DNA of 64,000 bases from Mobilibacterium timonense (lineage in GTDB: Bacteria; Bacillota; Clostridia; Peptostreptococcales; Anaerovoracaceae). Each line of letters opens with the position of its first letter. Positions within the stretch are counted from its first letter, which is position 1. A model generated the notes under the pieces. It searched no databases. It was not told the origin of the DNA and saw only the letters and a list, made by a program, of their open reading frames with translations. Position numbers and translations under genes: made by a program. The stretch is from NCBI RefSeq assembly GCF_900155555.1, contig NZ_FUHN01000008.1:566117-630116 (forward strand), written 5' to 3'. This document shows positions 35,297-44,240 of the stretch, in pieces.

Positions 35297-36412
35297 ATGG
35301 GAAAATTGAGAACACCGTTCAGATACGATTTCGTGGGGAGCTTTCTGAGGCCGGAGAGGCTGAAGGAGGCGACCGATAAATACAGGAGAGGAGAGATCAC
35401 CAAGGCGGAGCTGAAGACGGTCCAGGACGAGGAGATCACCTACCTGGTGGCGAAGGAAAAGGAGCTGGGCTTCCACTGCATCACCGATGGTGAGTTTCGC
35501 AGGGAATTCTGGCACCTGGACTTCATGTGGGGCTTTTCGGGAGTCGAGCACGAGGACAAAGGCAACGGGATAGATTTCAACGGCGAGCTGGCAAAGCTTG
35601 ACGACGTCTACCTGGTGGGGAAGATCAGGGCTGATCACCAGCACCCTTTTGTTGAGCACTTCCGTTTCCTGAAGCAGTTCGAGGACGAGAACACCGTGGC
35701 GAAGCAGACGATCCCAGCTCCTGCCCAGACCTACATGCAGTTCGTTGTCCCTGGGAACCTGGGGAAGACCAGGGAGTTCTACGCTACGAACGACGAGCTT
35801 ATAGAGGACATCGCAGCCGCTTACAGGACCGTTATCGGTCAGCTCTACGAGGCGGGCTGCAGGAACATCCAGCTGGACGACTGCACCTGGGGAGCCATCG
35901 TGGCACCGGGAGCTGCAGGCATATTCGGCGGAGACAGGGCGCTGTCGGACGTCAAGAAGGCTCTGCTCAAGGTGAACAACCTAGTCCTGGAGGATCTGCC
36001 GGATGACCTCACCGTGAACACCCACGTGTGCAGGGGGAACTACCACTCCACGTTCTTCTCCTCGGGTGCCTACGACTTCGTGGCGCCGGAGCTTTTCGGA
36101 GCGGAAAATGTGAACGCCTATTTCCTTGAATTCGACGACGAGCGCTCGGGAAGCTTTGCCCCGCTCAGGTTCGTGTCCGGTGAAAAGAAGGTTGTCCTCG
36201 GCCTCGTCACCACCAAGACTCCGGAGCTGGAGGACAAGGAAGTCATAAAGAAGAGGATCGCCCAGGCCGCGAAGATCATACCTCTGGACAGGCTGTGTCT
36301 CAGCCCTCAGTGCGGGTTCGCCTCCTGCGCCATCGGCAACAAGCTCACTGAGGACCAGCAGTGGGCCAAGCTGAAACTTGTGAAGGAGATAGCCGAAGAG
36401 GTGTGGGGATAG
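35297..36412 (+). CDS. MetE-like (cobalamin-independent) methionine synthase family protein, YxjG/YxjH type
   Basis: 371 residues, about half of MetE and equal to B. subtilis YxjG/YxjH. It begins FRYDFVGSFLRPERLKEA as those proteins do. The zinc ligands are visible: His and Cys in NTHVCRGNYHS, Glu in YFLEFDDERSG and Cys in CLSPQCGFAS. Such proteins transfer a methyl group to homocysteine or a related thiol; the donor may not be methyl-THF-polyglutamate since the N-terminal MetE domain is missing. AGAGGAGGACAGAGAC precedes the ATG. No S-box leader is visible in the ~200 bases upstream. Confidence 0.87.
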   Translation: MGKLRTPFRYDFVGSFLRPERLKEATDKYRRGEITKAELKTVQDEEITYLVAKEKELGFHCITDGEFRREFWHLDFMWGFSGVEHEDKGNGIDFNGELAKLDDVYLVGKIRADHQHPFVEHFRFLKQFEDENTVAKQTIPAPAQTYMQFVVPGNLGKTREFYATNDELIEDIAAAYRTVIGQLYEAGCRNIQLDDCTWGAIVAPGAAGIFGGDRALSDVKKALLKVNNLVLEDLPDDLTVNTHVCRGNYHSTFFSSGAYDFVAPELFGAENVNAYFLEFDDERSGSFAPLRFVSGEKKVVLGLVTTKTPELEDKEVIKKRIAQAAKIIPLDRLCLSPQCGFASCAIGNKLTEDQQWAKLKLVKEIAEEVWG

Positions 36413-36576
36413 GCCGCTCCGCCGCGCAGCGCCGCAGTGTGCCGCAGCGTGAGGCATGGCCCGTCCTGAAAAACTGTTATGAACAAAAAAATCAAAATCT
36501 GTACTTGCTGTTCCGCGTAAGCCCTGTAAATTGGCTTCCATATGTAAAACTGTAATCCAAAAAAACAATCAAATTG

Positions 36577-36590
36577 CGTATTTAAATACG
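36577..36590. promoter_or_regulatory. Palindrome CGTATTTAAATACG upstream of the ECF gene
   Basis: A perfect 14-base palindrome ~70 bases before the start codon. It is an operator candidate with no matched regulator. Confidence 0.45.
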
Positions 36591-36660
36591 AACAGTTTGG
36601 TGCTATCATTCAACACAACGAAAGAAAGACAAAAATACAAAGATCCTGGAGGAAAGACAT

Positions 36661-37221
36661 ATGGAAAACAACATCAACAACAACGGCAGGAGCGGCAACC
36701 TGAACAAGCTGGTGTTCACCGCCCTCATCATGGGAATGATACTCATCGCCACATCATTTTTCCGTATCCCCGTGCCGATGACTCAGGGTTACGTGAACCT
36801 TGGAGACGCGGTGATCTTCCTGGGCGTTCTTCTCCTGGGCAGAAAATATGGCGCCGTGGCCGCCGGCCTTGGCGCCAGCCTCGGAGACGTGCTGGGCGGG
36901 TACGCGTTTTTCGCCCCTTGGACGTTCCTCATCAAATTCGCCATGGCCTTCGTCTGCGGCCTCATCATAGAAGCAGCTGTTAAGAAGAGCCACGGACAGG
37001 CAGGCAAAAAAGCCGATGTTCTCGCCATGACCGCCGGAGGTCTGGTGATGGTGCTGGGATATCTTGTAGTGGAGATCCCGATGTATGGAAACGCCGCAAC
37101 GGCCCTGGCCGAGGTCCCTTGGAACATCTGCCAGTTCATAGTCGGTGAGTGCGCCGCCCTAGCCATCGGAGCGGCCCTCAGCAAGACTCCCGCAAAAAGG
37201 TATTTCGCTCTGCCGATGTAG
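36661..37221 (+). CDS. ECF transporter S component
   Basis: 186 residues, five to six membrane segments. The diagnostic stretch is GYVNLGDAVIFLGVLLLGRKYG, then AAGLGASLGDVLGGY with a conserved Asp and Gly pattern, and APWTFLIKFAMAF, typical of ECF S components of the vitamin/cofactor type (ECF_transporter/DUF1393 group). It binds the substrate and needs a shared EcfA/A'/T module encoded elsewhere. TCCTGGAGGAAAGACAT precedes the ATG. The ligand (a folate, thiamine precursor or similar) cannot be read from sequence. It follows the MetE-like gene by 248 bases. Confidence 0.82.
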   Translation: MENNINNNGRSGNLNKLVFTALIMGMILIATSFFRIPVPMTQGYVNLGDAVIFLGVLLLGRKYGAVAAGLGASLGDVLGGYAFFAPWTFLIKFAMAFVCGLIIEAAVKKSHGQAGKKADVLAMTAGGLVMVLGYLVVEIPMYGNAATALAEVPWNICQFIVGECAALAIGAALSKTPAKRYFALPM

Positions 37222-37287
37222 GCGGGCGGCTCGCCGGGAGCACAAGGAGCTGCTTTTAGAGGAAGTTGTGTAAGATAATAAGAAAAA

Positions 37288-37353
37288 AAGAGGCTGCCGC
37301 ATTTAGGTGTGTTACCCGTCATGGTAAGCATCACTTAAGTGCGGCAGCCTCTT
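37288..37353 (-). terminator. Long terminator between the ECF and hydrogenase genes
   Basis: Twenty-two-base arms (37288-37309 and 37332-37353) with two mismatches. Read on the minus strand it is followed by TTTTTTTCTTATT, so it ends the hydrogenase-like transcript; it may also stop the plus-strand ECF transcript. Confidence 0.85.
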
Positions 37354-37358
37354 AACGT

Positions 37359-38852
37359 CTATCTGTGTCTCTTGAATTCCGGGGAGTCCTCACTCTTGAA
37401 GACCGTGTCCAGGCTCTCCATGATGGTGCGGTCGTCGGCCTTGCTCAGCATGTCCTCCCGGACTTTTCTTGCTTTGACCGAGGTGTCGTTGCTGCACGGG
37501 CCGTGGAAGCAGCCGCCTTCGCAGCACATGCCTTCGATGAACTGGGCGTGGTAGTCCTCCATGAGGCGGCCTTTTACCGCGCTGTCGAGTACCTTCTTTA
37601 TCTCCTTGACGCCGCTGACGCGGATCACCGGCAGCTCGTCGTTAAAACCTTTTTCCTTGAGGTACTCCACGACGCTGTTGGCCACGCCCCCGGCGTTTGC
37701 ATATCTCTTTCCGTAGACGCTTCCCTGCTGATCAGCTCCGGTCTCCCTTTCCTCCTGAGGCTCGAACCATACGCCGCGGGACCGGAGCAGAGCCTCGAAC
37801 TCGTCGAAGATGAGAGAATAGTCGGCATTGCCATCTATCTTCTGGTCCTGGACCTCGGACTTTTTGGCGACGCACGGGCCGATGAATACCGTGACCGCCT
37901 CAGGGTCCTTCGCCTTGATGAGCCTGGAAAGCTGGCACATCGGGCTGACAGAGGTGCTCACCCAGGAGGACAGCTCCGGGTAGTAGGTGTTGATCAGGTT
38001 AACGAAGGCAGGGCAGCATGAGGTGACCTTGTTTTCGCCCTTGAGGTAGGCCTCATGCCACTCCATGGCCTCCGCTTCCGTTGTGAGGTCTGCTCCGAGA
38101 GCGACCTCCACGAGATCGTAAAATCCTATTTTCTTTGCGGCCTGCCGCCAGCTCTCCACGGTTATCCCCTTGCCGTACTGCCCCTCGGCAGCCGGCGCCA
38201 CCATGGCGTAAACCCTTTTTCCCGACTGGATCGCCCGGATGACCTGCAGGATGGAATCCCTCGTGCCGATGGCACCGAACGGGCACTTGTGGAGGCACTG
38301 GCCGCAGCTGATGCACTTTTCCGGATCGATGACCGCGAGGCCGTTTTCGTCGTAGGTCAGGGCGCCTACCGGACAGGAGGTCTTGCACGGGCGCTTTATG
38401 TGTACGATGGCGTTGTACGGGCAGGAGCGGGCGCACATTCCGCACTCCTTGCACTTGGTCTTGTCGATCTCGGTGCGGTCCTTGCCGATTATGACGGCGC
38501 CGAACTTGCAGCTGTTCAGGCAGGACTTCCCGGCGCAGTTCTGGCAGACCTCGGTCACCAGGTAACCGGAGATCGGGCAGTCGGAGCACGCCGGCGTGAG
38601 CACGTGGATCATCCTGCCGTTGTCCTCAGGGACAGGGGCCTTTCCCGTGGAAAGGCGGATCCTCTGGCGGAAGACCTCGCGCTCCCTGTAGATACAGCAT
38701 CTGTATGTTGGAAGAGGACCCGGGATGACCTTGTCCGGCAGATATTCCAGCTCCTTGTCCAGATCGTCCGGGTGATCCCAGGCCAGGCTGGCCACCTGGT
38801 ACACTGTGTTTTCTCTGGTCTTCATGAGGTTCTGGTCGGCATATACGGTCAT
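37359..38852 (-). CDS. Monomeric [FeFe]-hydrogenase-like iron-sulfur protein (group B-like)
   Basis: 497 residues. The N-terminal half holds [4Fe-4S] sites in series: CQNCAGKSCLNSC, CKECGMCARSCP, CKTSCP and CISCGQCLHKCP. The C-terminal half has the H-cluster motifs: L1 TSCCPAFVN, L2 GPCVAKKSE and L3 EGMCCEGGC. Compared with classical group A enzymes, L1 has Phe for Trp and L2 has Gly for Met before Pro-Cys, features I associate with group B enzymes. AAAGGAGAACACCCTG precedes the ATG. It would evolve or consume H2 with ferredoxin, but activity of this group is less established, and maturases (HydEFG) are not in the window. Confidence 0.83.
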   Translation of the reverse strand: MTVYADQNLMKTRENTVYQVASLAWDHPDDLDKELEYLPDKVIPGPLPTYRCCIYREREVFRQRIRLSTGKAPVPEDNGRMIHVLTPACSDCPISGYLVTEVCQNCAGKSCLNSCKFGAVIIGKDRTEIDKTKCKECGMCARSCPYNAIVHIKRPCKTSCPVGALTYDENGLAVIDPEKCISCGQCLHKCPFGAIGTRDSILQVIRAIQSGKRVYAMVAPAAEGQYGKGITVESWRQAAKKIGFYDLVEVALGADLTTEAEAMEWHEAYLKGENKVTSCCPAFVNLINTYYPELSSWVSTSVSPMCQLSRLIKAKDPEAVTVFIGPCVAKKSEVQDQKIDGNADYSLIFDEFEALLRSRGVWFEPQEERETGADQQGSVYGKRYANAGGVANSVVEYLKEKGFNDELPVIRVSGVKEIKKVLDSAVKGRLMEDYHAQFIEGMCCEGGCFHGPCSNDTSVKARKVREDMLSKADDRTIMESLDTVFKSEDSPEFKRHR

Positions 38853-39231
38853 CAGGGTGTTCTCCTTTCTTTTCCGGTGAAAAAAATGTCATGCTGCGGT
38901 GCTTCGCGAGGAAAAGCAGTCAGCGCCGTGCGGTGCTTTTGCAGGTATAAGCATACAGCGCGGTGCGATCTCTGTGCGGCGCTTCAGGACAGGCGCGTCC
39001 CTGCCTGGCGGTGAAGGCATAAAAATATGCTCCGGAGACAGGCTCGGGAGCATTTATTCGTATTAGTATCGAAAAGCCTCACATCGTTAATAGTGTAACA
39101 TACCGTAAAAATCTCGAAAAGGCACATGGCATAATGCATTGTACATATTGTAGAACAACACGTGTTTCGTGAAAGATCGCATGTTCCTGCAGATTGCCCG
39201 GCCCTTCCGCCGCTGCAGCTATCACCTGGTA
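38853..39231. other. Intergenic region hydrogenase-like / htrA
   Basis: 379 bases. Short imperfect GCGGTGCTT repeats lie near 38900-38970. The htrA terminator ATGCTCC (39027-39033)/GGAGCAT (39047-39053) follows, with ATTTTTAT on the minus strand, and the AT-rich stretch 39055-39170 probably holds no gene. Confidence 0.5.
39027..39053 (-). terminator. Intrinsic terminator after htrA
   Basis: On the minus strand: ATGCTCC, 13-base loop, GGAGCAT, then ATTTTTAT. Confidence 0.6.
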
Positions 39232-40359
39232 TCACTCGGCGTCTTCGATTATCTGATTTATTATCGGCGCAGCCGTGTCGATAGGGATGGCAAAGCCCAG
39301 CCCCTCGATGCCTGTGCCGGAACCCTTTGCCACCACGATGCCGATCAGCTTTCCGCTTCCGTCAAAGAGTCCGCCGCCGGAGTTCCCCGGGTTGATGGCA
39401 GAGTCCGTCTGGAGGAGGGAGAGCTTTCTGCCATCGATGGTCAGCTCTCTGTCCAGGGAACTTATGATGCCCGATGTGGCGGTGCCGCCCAGAGTTCCCA
39501 GAGGATTTCCGATGGCCACAGCCAGGTCTCCCACATTCACGGAAGAGCTCTTTCCAATCGTTGCGGCGGTCAGATCCTTCCCGTCGATCTTCAGCACCGC
39601 TATGTCGTTGTTCGAATCGTATCCGACGACCTCGGCATCGTAGGATTCACCGGAGTGGAGTTTTACCGTCACCTTGCTGCTGCCCTCGATCACGTGGTAA
39701 TTGGTGGCGATGTAGCCGTCCTCGGAGACGATGACACCGGAGCCGGCACCCTCGCTTGTCTGTACTCCGAACATGGACATCTCCTGTGATTCCGTAGTGA
39801 TCTCCACCACAGAGTCCTCGTTTTCCGAGACGATCTCCTCTATGGTCTTCTCGCTTCCGGCAGCGGATTCCAGGGATACGTTGGAGAGGTTGGAATAACT
39901 TGAGCTGCTGGCGCGGTCGTAGAGCCAGAAGCCGAAGAGACCGCCGAGCACGGTGGAGACGGCCATCGTTATTATCAGAGCGACTACCAGAAAAGTCCTG
40001 GAAACGTAGTGCACCGGCTTCGGCTGACGAGGTGCTGCGCCGTTTCCGCAGCCTCCTCCGCCGTTACCGTTTCCGTTCCAGCCGCCATTATCGTTTCTGC
40101 TGCTCCCCTGTCTGCTCCAGTCTCCATAAGAAGGCGCCTGAGCCTGTGAGTTACCTGATACACCGCTTCCGGCGCCACCCCAGGTCTTCTCAGTGTCACT
40201 GTGACTCTGTTTCCCCTGTTCTGAAGGGTTCCCGGCGGTCCAGCCGTTTTGGCGGGGATCGCCGCTTTCTGATGTGTCGTTCTCCAGGGTGCCATATGGA
40301 CGCCCTGTGGCAGGGTTTATGATACCACCGCCGTTTCTGTTATTTCTGTCGTAATCCAT
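39232..40359 (-). CDS. HtrA/DegP-like trypsin-fold serine protease, membrane-anchored, no PDZ domain
   Basis: 375 residues. Residues 1-115 are a Gly/Asn/Ser-rich low-complexity cytoplasmic region. A membrane anchor covers ~122-146. The protease domain (about 170-375) carries the triad His222 (TNYHVI), Asp252 (NNDIAVL) and Ser327 (NPGNSGGG). The chain ends right after the protease fold (FAIPIDTAAPIINQIIEDAE), so the C-terminal PDZ domain usual in HtrA is absent. It probably degrades misfolded proteins at the outer face of the membrane. ACAGGAGGATCCCAG precedes the ATG. No two-component system is adjacent. Confidence 0.9.
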   Translation of the reverse strand: MDYDRNNRNGGGIINPATGRPYGTLENDTSESGDPRQNGWTAGNPSEQGKQSHSDTEKTWGGAGSGVSGNSQAQAPSYGDWSRQGSSRNDNGGWNGNGNGGGGCGNGAAPRQPKPVHYVSRTFLVVALIITMAVSTVLGGLFGFWLYDRASSSSYSNLSNVSLESAAGSEKTIEEIVSENEDSVVEITTESQEMSMFGVQTSEGAGSGVIVSEDGYIATNYHVIEGSSKVTVKLHSGESYDAEVVGYDSNNDIAVLKIDGKDLTAATIGKSSSVNVGDLAVAIGNPLGTLGGTATSGIISSLDRELTIDGRKLSLLQTDSAINPGNSGGGLFDGSGKLIGIVVAKGSGTGIEGLGFAIPIDTAAPIINQIIEDAE

Positions 40360-40544
40360 CTGGGATCCTCCTGTAGCGTTTTATCGTCTGACATTAGTAT
40401 ATTGTCACCTTATGTAATAAAAGTGTTTTCAATGTGTGGTCATGTGTCACTGAAAAAGGAGATACTGCGAAAAGAACTTTAAAAAACGGGGAGTGACAGC
40501 CTGTTTGATGACGTGGAAATATACAATGACGACCTTATCTGCCG

Positions 40545-40574
40545 TTGATTAAACATGGACGCAGGCGGTATAAT
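40545..40574 (+). promoter_or_regulatory. Promoter of the fprA run
   Basis: TTGATT (40545-40550), an 18-base spacer and TATAAT (40569-40574). The leader contains the hairpin AAAAGCC...GGCTTTT (about 40597-40630) followed by GGTTTTTTC, which could act as an attenuator. Confidence 0.6.
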
Positions 40575-40658
40575 CATAGGGCGTATGTGAATGTGAAAAG
40601 CCAGCGGGACCCCGTGGTCTGCGGCTTTTGAGATAAGGTTTTTTCAAGGAGGCACCGA

Positions 40659-41861
40659 ATGTACTGCGTTAACAAAATCAGCGATGACATGTACTGGATC
40701 GGCGGCAACGACCGCAAAATCACTGTTTTTGAGGGAGCGATACCGATCCCTGACGGAATGGCGTACAACTCTTATTTTATAGATGACGAGAAGACGGTGG
40801 TGATGGACACCGTTGACCACAGCGTATCCAAGGTGTTTTACGAGAACATCAGGCATCTCCTGGATGGCAGAAAGCTGGACTATGTTATCGTGAACCACGT
40901 GGAGCCTGACCACAGCGCGTCTCTGGAGGACCTGATCCTACGCCACCCTGAGGCTAAGGTGGTGGGCACATCCAAGATCAAGGCCATGGTGAAGCAGTAC
41001 GTGTGCTGGGACGTGGACGAAAAGTTCATGGTGGTTAAAGAGGGAGAGACTCTGACCACCGGGCGCCACAGCTTCACCTTCATCAACGCGCCGATGGTCC
41101 ACTGGCCTGAGGTCATGGTCACCTACGACAGCGCGACGGGAACGCTTTTCTCGGCGGATGCCTTCGGTATCTTCGGCGCCCACAACGGAAATATTTTTGC
41201 GGACAAGTACGACTTCGACAGAGAGTGGCTTCCTGAGGCGAGATCATACTACACGACCATCGTGGGCAAATACGGAAACTTCACCGCCAACCTCCTGAAG
41301 AAGGCCGCGGGCCTGGACATCAGGATGATCTGTCCACTCCACGGATACGTCATCAGAAAGGACCTGGACAAGTACATCGACGCCTACATGAAGTGGGCTC
41401 TCTACGAGCCTGAAGAGAAGGGCGTGCTGATGCTGTTTTCCTCGCCTTACGGGAACACCCAGAACGCGGTGGAGATCGTGGCCGCGGAGCTTGCGGAAAT
41501 GGGCGTGGACAACATGAAGATCATGGACGTGTCCAGAAAGGATCCTATGGAGATCCTGCCGGAGGTGTTCAGGTACAGCAATCTGCTGGTGGCCGCCAAC
41601 ACATACAATGCGGAGATCTTCATCAAGATGGAGGAGGCTCTCTTTGAGATGAAGTCCATGGGCGTCCAGAACAAGAGGGTGAGCATCATCCAGAACGGGT
41701 CCTGGAATCCTGCGAGCGGGAAGAAGGTAAAAGAGTTTTTCGAGGGTCTCAAGAGGATGACCTTCGTTGGAGATATGGTGACTGTCAGGTCTTCGGTCAA
41801 GGAAGAGACGAGAGCCGATCTGGAGAAGCTGGCGTCAGACATAGCAGCGGATTTGAGATAG
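40659..41861 (+). CDS. fprA: Flavodiiron protein (A-type), oxygen/NO reductase
   Basis: 400 residues: a metallo-beta-lactamase domain (about 1-250) with diiron ligands His80-x-Glu82-x-Asp84-His85, then the WPE, SADAFG and CPLHG regions; and a flavodoxin domain (about 255-400) beginning LMLFSSPYGNTQNAV. Without extra modules it is a class A FDP that reduces O2 to water or NO to N2O with electrons from rubredoxin or F420-like carriers. CAAGGAGGCACCGA precedes the ATG. It heads a four-gene run; oxygen protection suits an anaerobe. Confidence 0.94.
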   Translation: MYCVNKISDDMYWIGGNDRKITVFEGAIPIPDGMAYNSYFIDDEKTVVMDTVDHSVSKVFYENIRHLLDGRKLDYVIVNHVEPDHSASLEDLILRHPEAKVVGTSKIKAMVKQYVCWDVDEKFMVVKEGETLTTGRHSFTFINAPMVHWPEVMVTYDSATGTLFSADAFGIFGAHNGNIFADKYDFDREWLPEARSYYTTIVGKYGNFTANLLKKAAGLDIRMICPLHGYVIRKDLDKYIDAYMKWALYEPEEKGVLMLFSSPYGNTQNAVEIVAAELAEMGVDNMKIMDVSRKDPMEILPEVFRYSNLLVAANTYNAEIFIKMEEALFEMKSMGVQNKRVSIIQNGSWNPASGKKVKEFFEGLKRMTFVGDMVTVRSSVKEETRADLEKLASDIAADLR

Positions 41862-41869
41862 GAGGCCAG

Positions 41870-42484
41870 ATGGCAGCTTATACAGCAGATTATACAGAAG
41901 AACAGAACGGCATGATCGACGAAGGTGTGACTGACGAGGAGCTGATGGATGGCCTGGAGGGCACGTCCGATGACGGCAGGGTGAAGAAGCCGGTGTTCAT
42001 AAGGCTCCGCAGCGCCCAGTACGGTGAGCGCCTCGAGGAAAAGGGTCCGGCCTTCGCCAGGCAGTACGACCTGGAGGACAGCCTGGACATCGATACGGAG
42101 GGGGTGTTTTACACGGTGAACGGCACGAAGTATCTCCTCTACGACGAGGCCGAGGAGATGGGCATGGGCACCAACGTGAAGACCCTGATCCGCATAAAAC
42201 CATCGGAGCTGGAGATAAAGCGCTTCGGGACCGAAGAACCCGGTGACATGGACATCCGGCTGGAAAAGGGTGTCCGGACCATCACCAGGTATGTGGCCCC
42301 CGTTCAGGCCATGAACTTCGAGCTTGAGATATATACAAACAAGCTGGACATCGACATGAGCGACGAGGGCGTCGGGACGATCGATGCCGAGTACTTCATG
42401 AGATTCGACCAGTTCGGCAGGAGGAAGAACAAGCTGAACATCAAGGTGGAGGCTAATGATGGTCCGAAGCCGGAGAGAGTTTAG
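41870..42484 (+). CDS. DUF1934 (YwiB-like) beta-barrel protein
   Basis: 204 residues. Residues ~40-195 match DUF1934: VFIRLRSAQYG, YLLYDEAEEMGMGTNVKTLIRIKP, and the late MNFELEIYTNKLDIDM. The fold is calycin-like; the function is unknown in all members I know. The first ~35 residues are acidic and variable. AGGAGGCCAG precedes the ATG 8 bases after fprA, and the next gene starts immediately after the stop, so it is inside an operon. Confidence 0.75.
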   Translation: MAAYTADYTEEQNGMIDEGVTDEELMDGLEGTSDDGRVKKPVFIRLRSAQYGERLEEKGPAFARQYDLEDSLDIDTEGVFYTVNGTKYLLYDEAEEMGMGTNVKTLIRIKPSELEIKRFGTEEPGDMDIRLEKGVRTITRYVAPVQAMNFELEIYTNKLDIDMSDEGVGTIDAEYFMRFDQFGRRKNKLNIKVEANDGPKPERV

Positions 42485-44239
42485 ATGACTGAAAAAAATA
42501 CTGGAAAAAACAAGGCGGAAGGAGCGAGGTACCGGGTGAGGAACGTGGCGCGCCGGGAGCACTTTCAGAGGAGGATGATCCTCGAAGGTGCCCTGGTGGG
42601 CGGGGTGACCGGCACGGTGATAGCTCTCTTCCGCCTTGCTCTTAACAACGGAGACGTAATAAGAAACAGAATGGTGGAGTTCGCCAGGACGGGCGGATCC
42701 CACTCTCTTGTGGTGCTCGGGATCCTGATGGTGCTGGCAGTGCTGATATACCTGCTGCTCCGCTGGGCGCCGGATATTTCCGGTTCCGGCATCCCACAGG
42801 TGGAAGGTGAGATGAAGGGACTTGAGGATCAGTGCTGGTGGAGGGTGCTGCCCGCAAAACTTCTGGGCTGCACCCTGGCGATAGGCGGCGGCCTCGCCCT
42901 GGGCAGGGAGGGCCCCAGCATCCAGATCGGCGGGATGCTGGGGAAGGCCTGCGCCCGCATAAGGAAGACAAACCTCACGGAAGAGCGCCTTCTCATGACC
43001 TGCGGAGCGGGCGCAGGCCTGGCCGCCGCCTTTGGTGCGCCGCTGGCGGGAGCTCTCTTCTCACTGGAGGAGCTCCACAAGAACTTCTCCCTGGAAGTCC
43101 TGGTACCGACAATGGTATCCACGGCCGTGGCCGACTACGTGGCCGTGAACATAATCGGACTCACCCCCGTATTCGACTTCAGCATCACGGAGAAGCTCCC
43201 GCTCAGGCTCTATTGGTCTGTGCTCGCCCTGGGACTCATCCTGGGCGCCTTCGGCGTCCTGTACAACAGGACTCTGGCGGCGATGCAGGATCTGTTCGAC
43301 GGCATCGGCCGCCTGGTGGACAAGGCCGTCTCCTCGGTCTTCACATCCGGAGATGCAGCTGCCGGTCCTTCCGGAAGACACGGGAGAGACAGAAAGCCTC
43401 TCTATAAAATGATCGCCGCCATGCTCATGGCCTTCGCGGCCATGTTCCTGTATCCGGTGGTGCTGGGTAGCGGCAGCTATCTTGTCGCAATGATCAGCGC
43501 GGGGAGATTCACCCTGGGCGCCCTCGCCATCCTGCTGGTGTGGAAGTTCTTTTTTTCCACCGCAAGCTTCGGCTCAGGCTCCCCGGGAGGCATCTTCCTG
43601 CCGCTCCTGGTCCTGGGCGCCCTCACCGGCGGCCTGTATTCCCGCGGCCTTTCCGCGCTGCTGGGAGTGGACCAGGTGTACATCGCGTCCTTTGTGATCC
43701 TGGGGATGGCGGGCTACTTCGCCGCCATCGTCAGGGCGCCGATCACCGGGATAATCCTGATAACCGAAATGACGGGAGACCTGAGCAGCTTCCTGTCCCT
43801 CACCTTCATATCCGTGGTCGCCTACATGGTAGCCGACACCCTGGGCGGAGAACCGGTCTACGAGCAGCTCCTGAACAGGCGCCTTGAAAAAAGGAAGCTG
43901 ACGCCTCAGGAAGAAGACATCGTGGAGATCGACAGGCCGAGGTACCAGAAGGAGCGTACTGTAGACAAGAAGACCAGGGGCCGTGAGAGGAGAGCCATCA
44001 TATTCGGCGACATCCACACCGGCTCCTACATGGACGGCAGGCAGGTCATGGACCTGGAGCTGCCGCCGGGAGCCCTCATCACCTCCGTGCGCAGGGGCGA
44101 CAGAGAGCTGATCCCGGGGGGCCGCACCAGGCTCCTTGGGGGAGACGTGATCGAGGTGCTGTGCAGGAGGAGCGACATCGGCCCCGCTCAGGACATTCTG
44201 GAGAAAAAATGCCACATGCTGACCGGCGAGGAGGAGTGA
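42485..44239 (+). CDS. ClC-type chloride (H+/Cl-) transporter with C-terminal RCK_C-like domain
   Basis: 584 residues. The ClC core has about 10-12 membrane segments and the selectivity motifs GSGIPQVE, GREGPSIQIG (gating Glu) and GSPGGIFLP. The intracellular proton Glu equivalent is present in LFSLEELHKNF, which favours an antiporter over a channel. Residues ~505-575 (MDLELPPGALITSVRRGDRELIPGG...) look like a TrkA-C/RCK_C regulatory domain. It starts with no gap after the YwiB-like gene. A role in pH or anion balance is inference; fluoride export is less likely because these motifs are chloride-type. Confidence 0.87.
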   Translation: MTEKNTGKNKAEGARYRVRNVARREHFQRRMILEGALVGGVTGTVIALFRLALNNGDVIRNRMVEFARTGGSHSLVVLGILMVLAVLIYLLLRWAPDISGSGIPQVEGEMKGLEDQCWWRVLPAKLLGCTLAIGGGLALGREGPSIQIGGMLGKACARIRKTNLTEERLLMTCGAGAGLAAAFGAPLAGALFSLEELHKNFSLEVLVPTMVSTAVADYVAVNIIGLTPVFDFSITEKLPLRLYWSVLALGLILGAFGVLYNRTLAAMQDLFDGIGRLVDKAVSSVFTSGDAAAGPSGRHGRDRKPLYKMIAAMLMAFAAMFLYPVVLGSGSYLVAMISAGRFTLGALAILLVWKFFFSTASFGSGSPGGIFLPLLVLGALTGGLYSRGLSALLGVDQVYIASFVILGMAGYFAAIVRAPITGIILITEMTGDLSSFLSLTFISVVAYMVADTLGGEPVYEQLLNRRLEKRKLTPQEEDIVEIDRPRYQKERTVDKKTRGRERRAIIFGDIHTGSYMDGRQVMDLELPPGALITSVRRGDRELIPGGRTRLLGGDVIEVLCRRSDIGPAQDILEKKCHMLTGEEE

Positions 44240-44240
44240 C

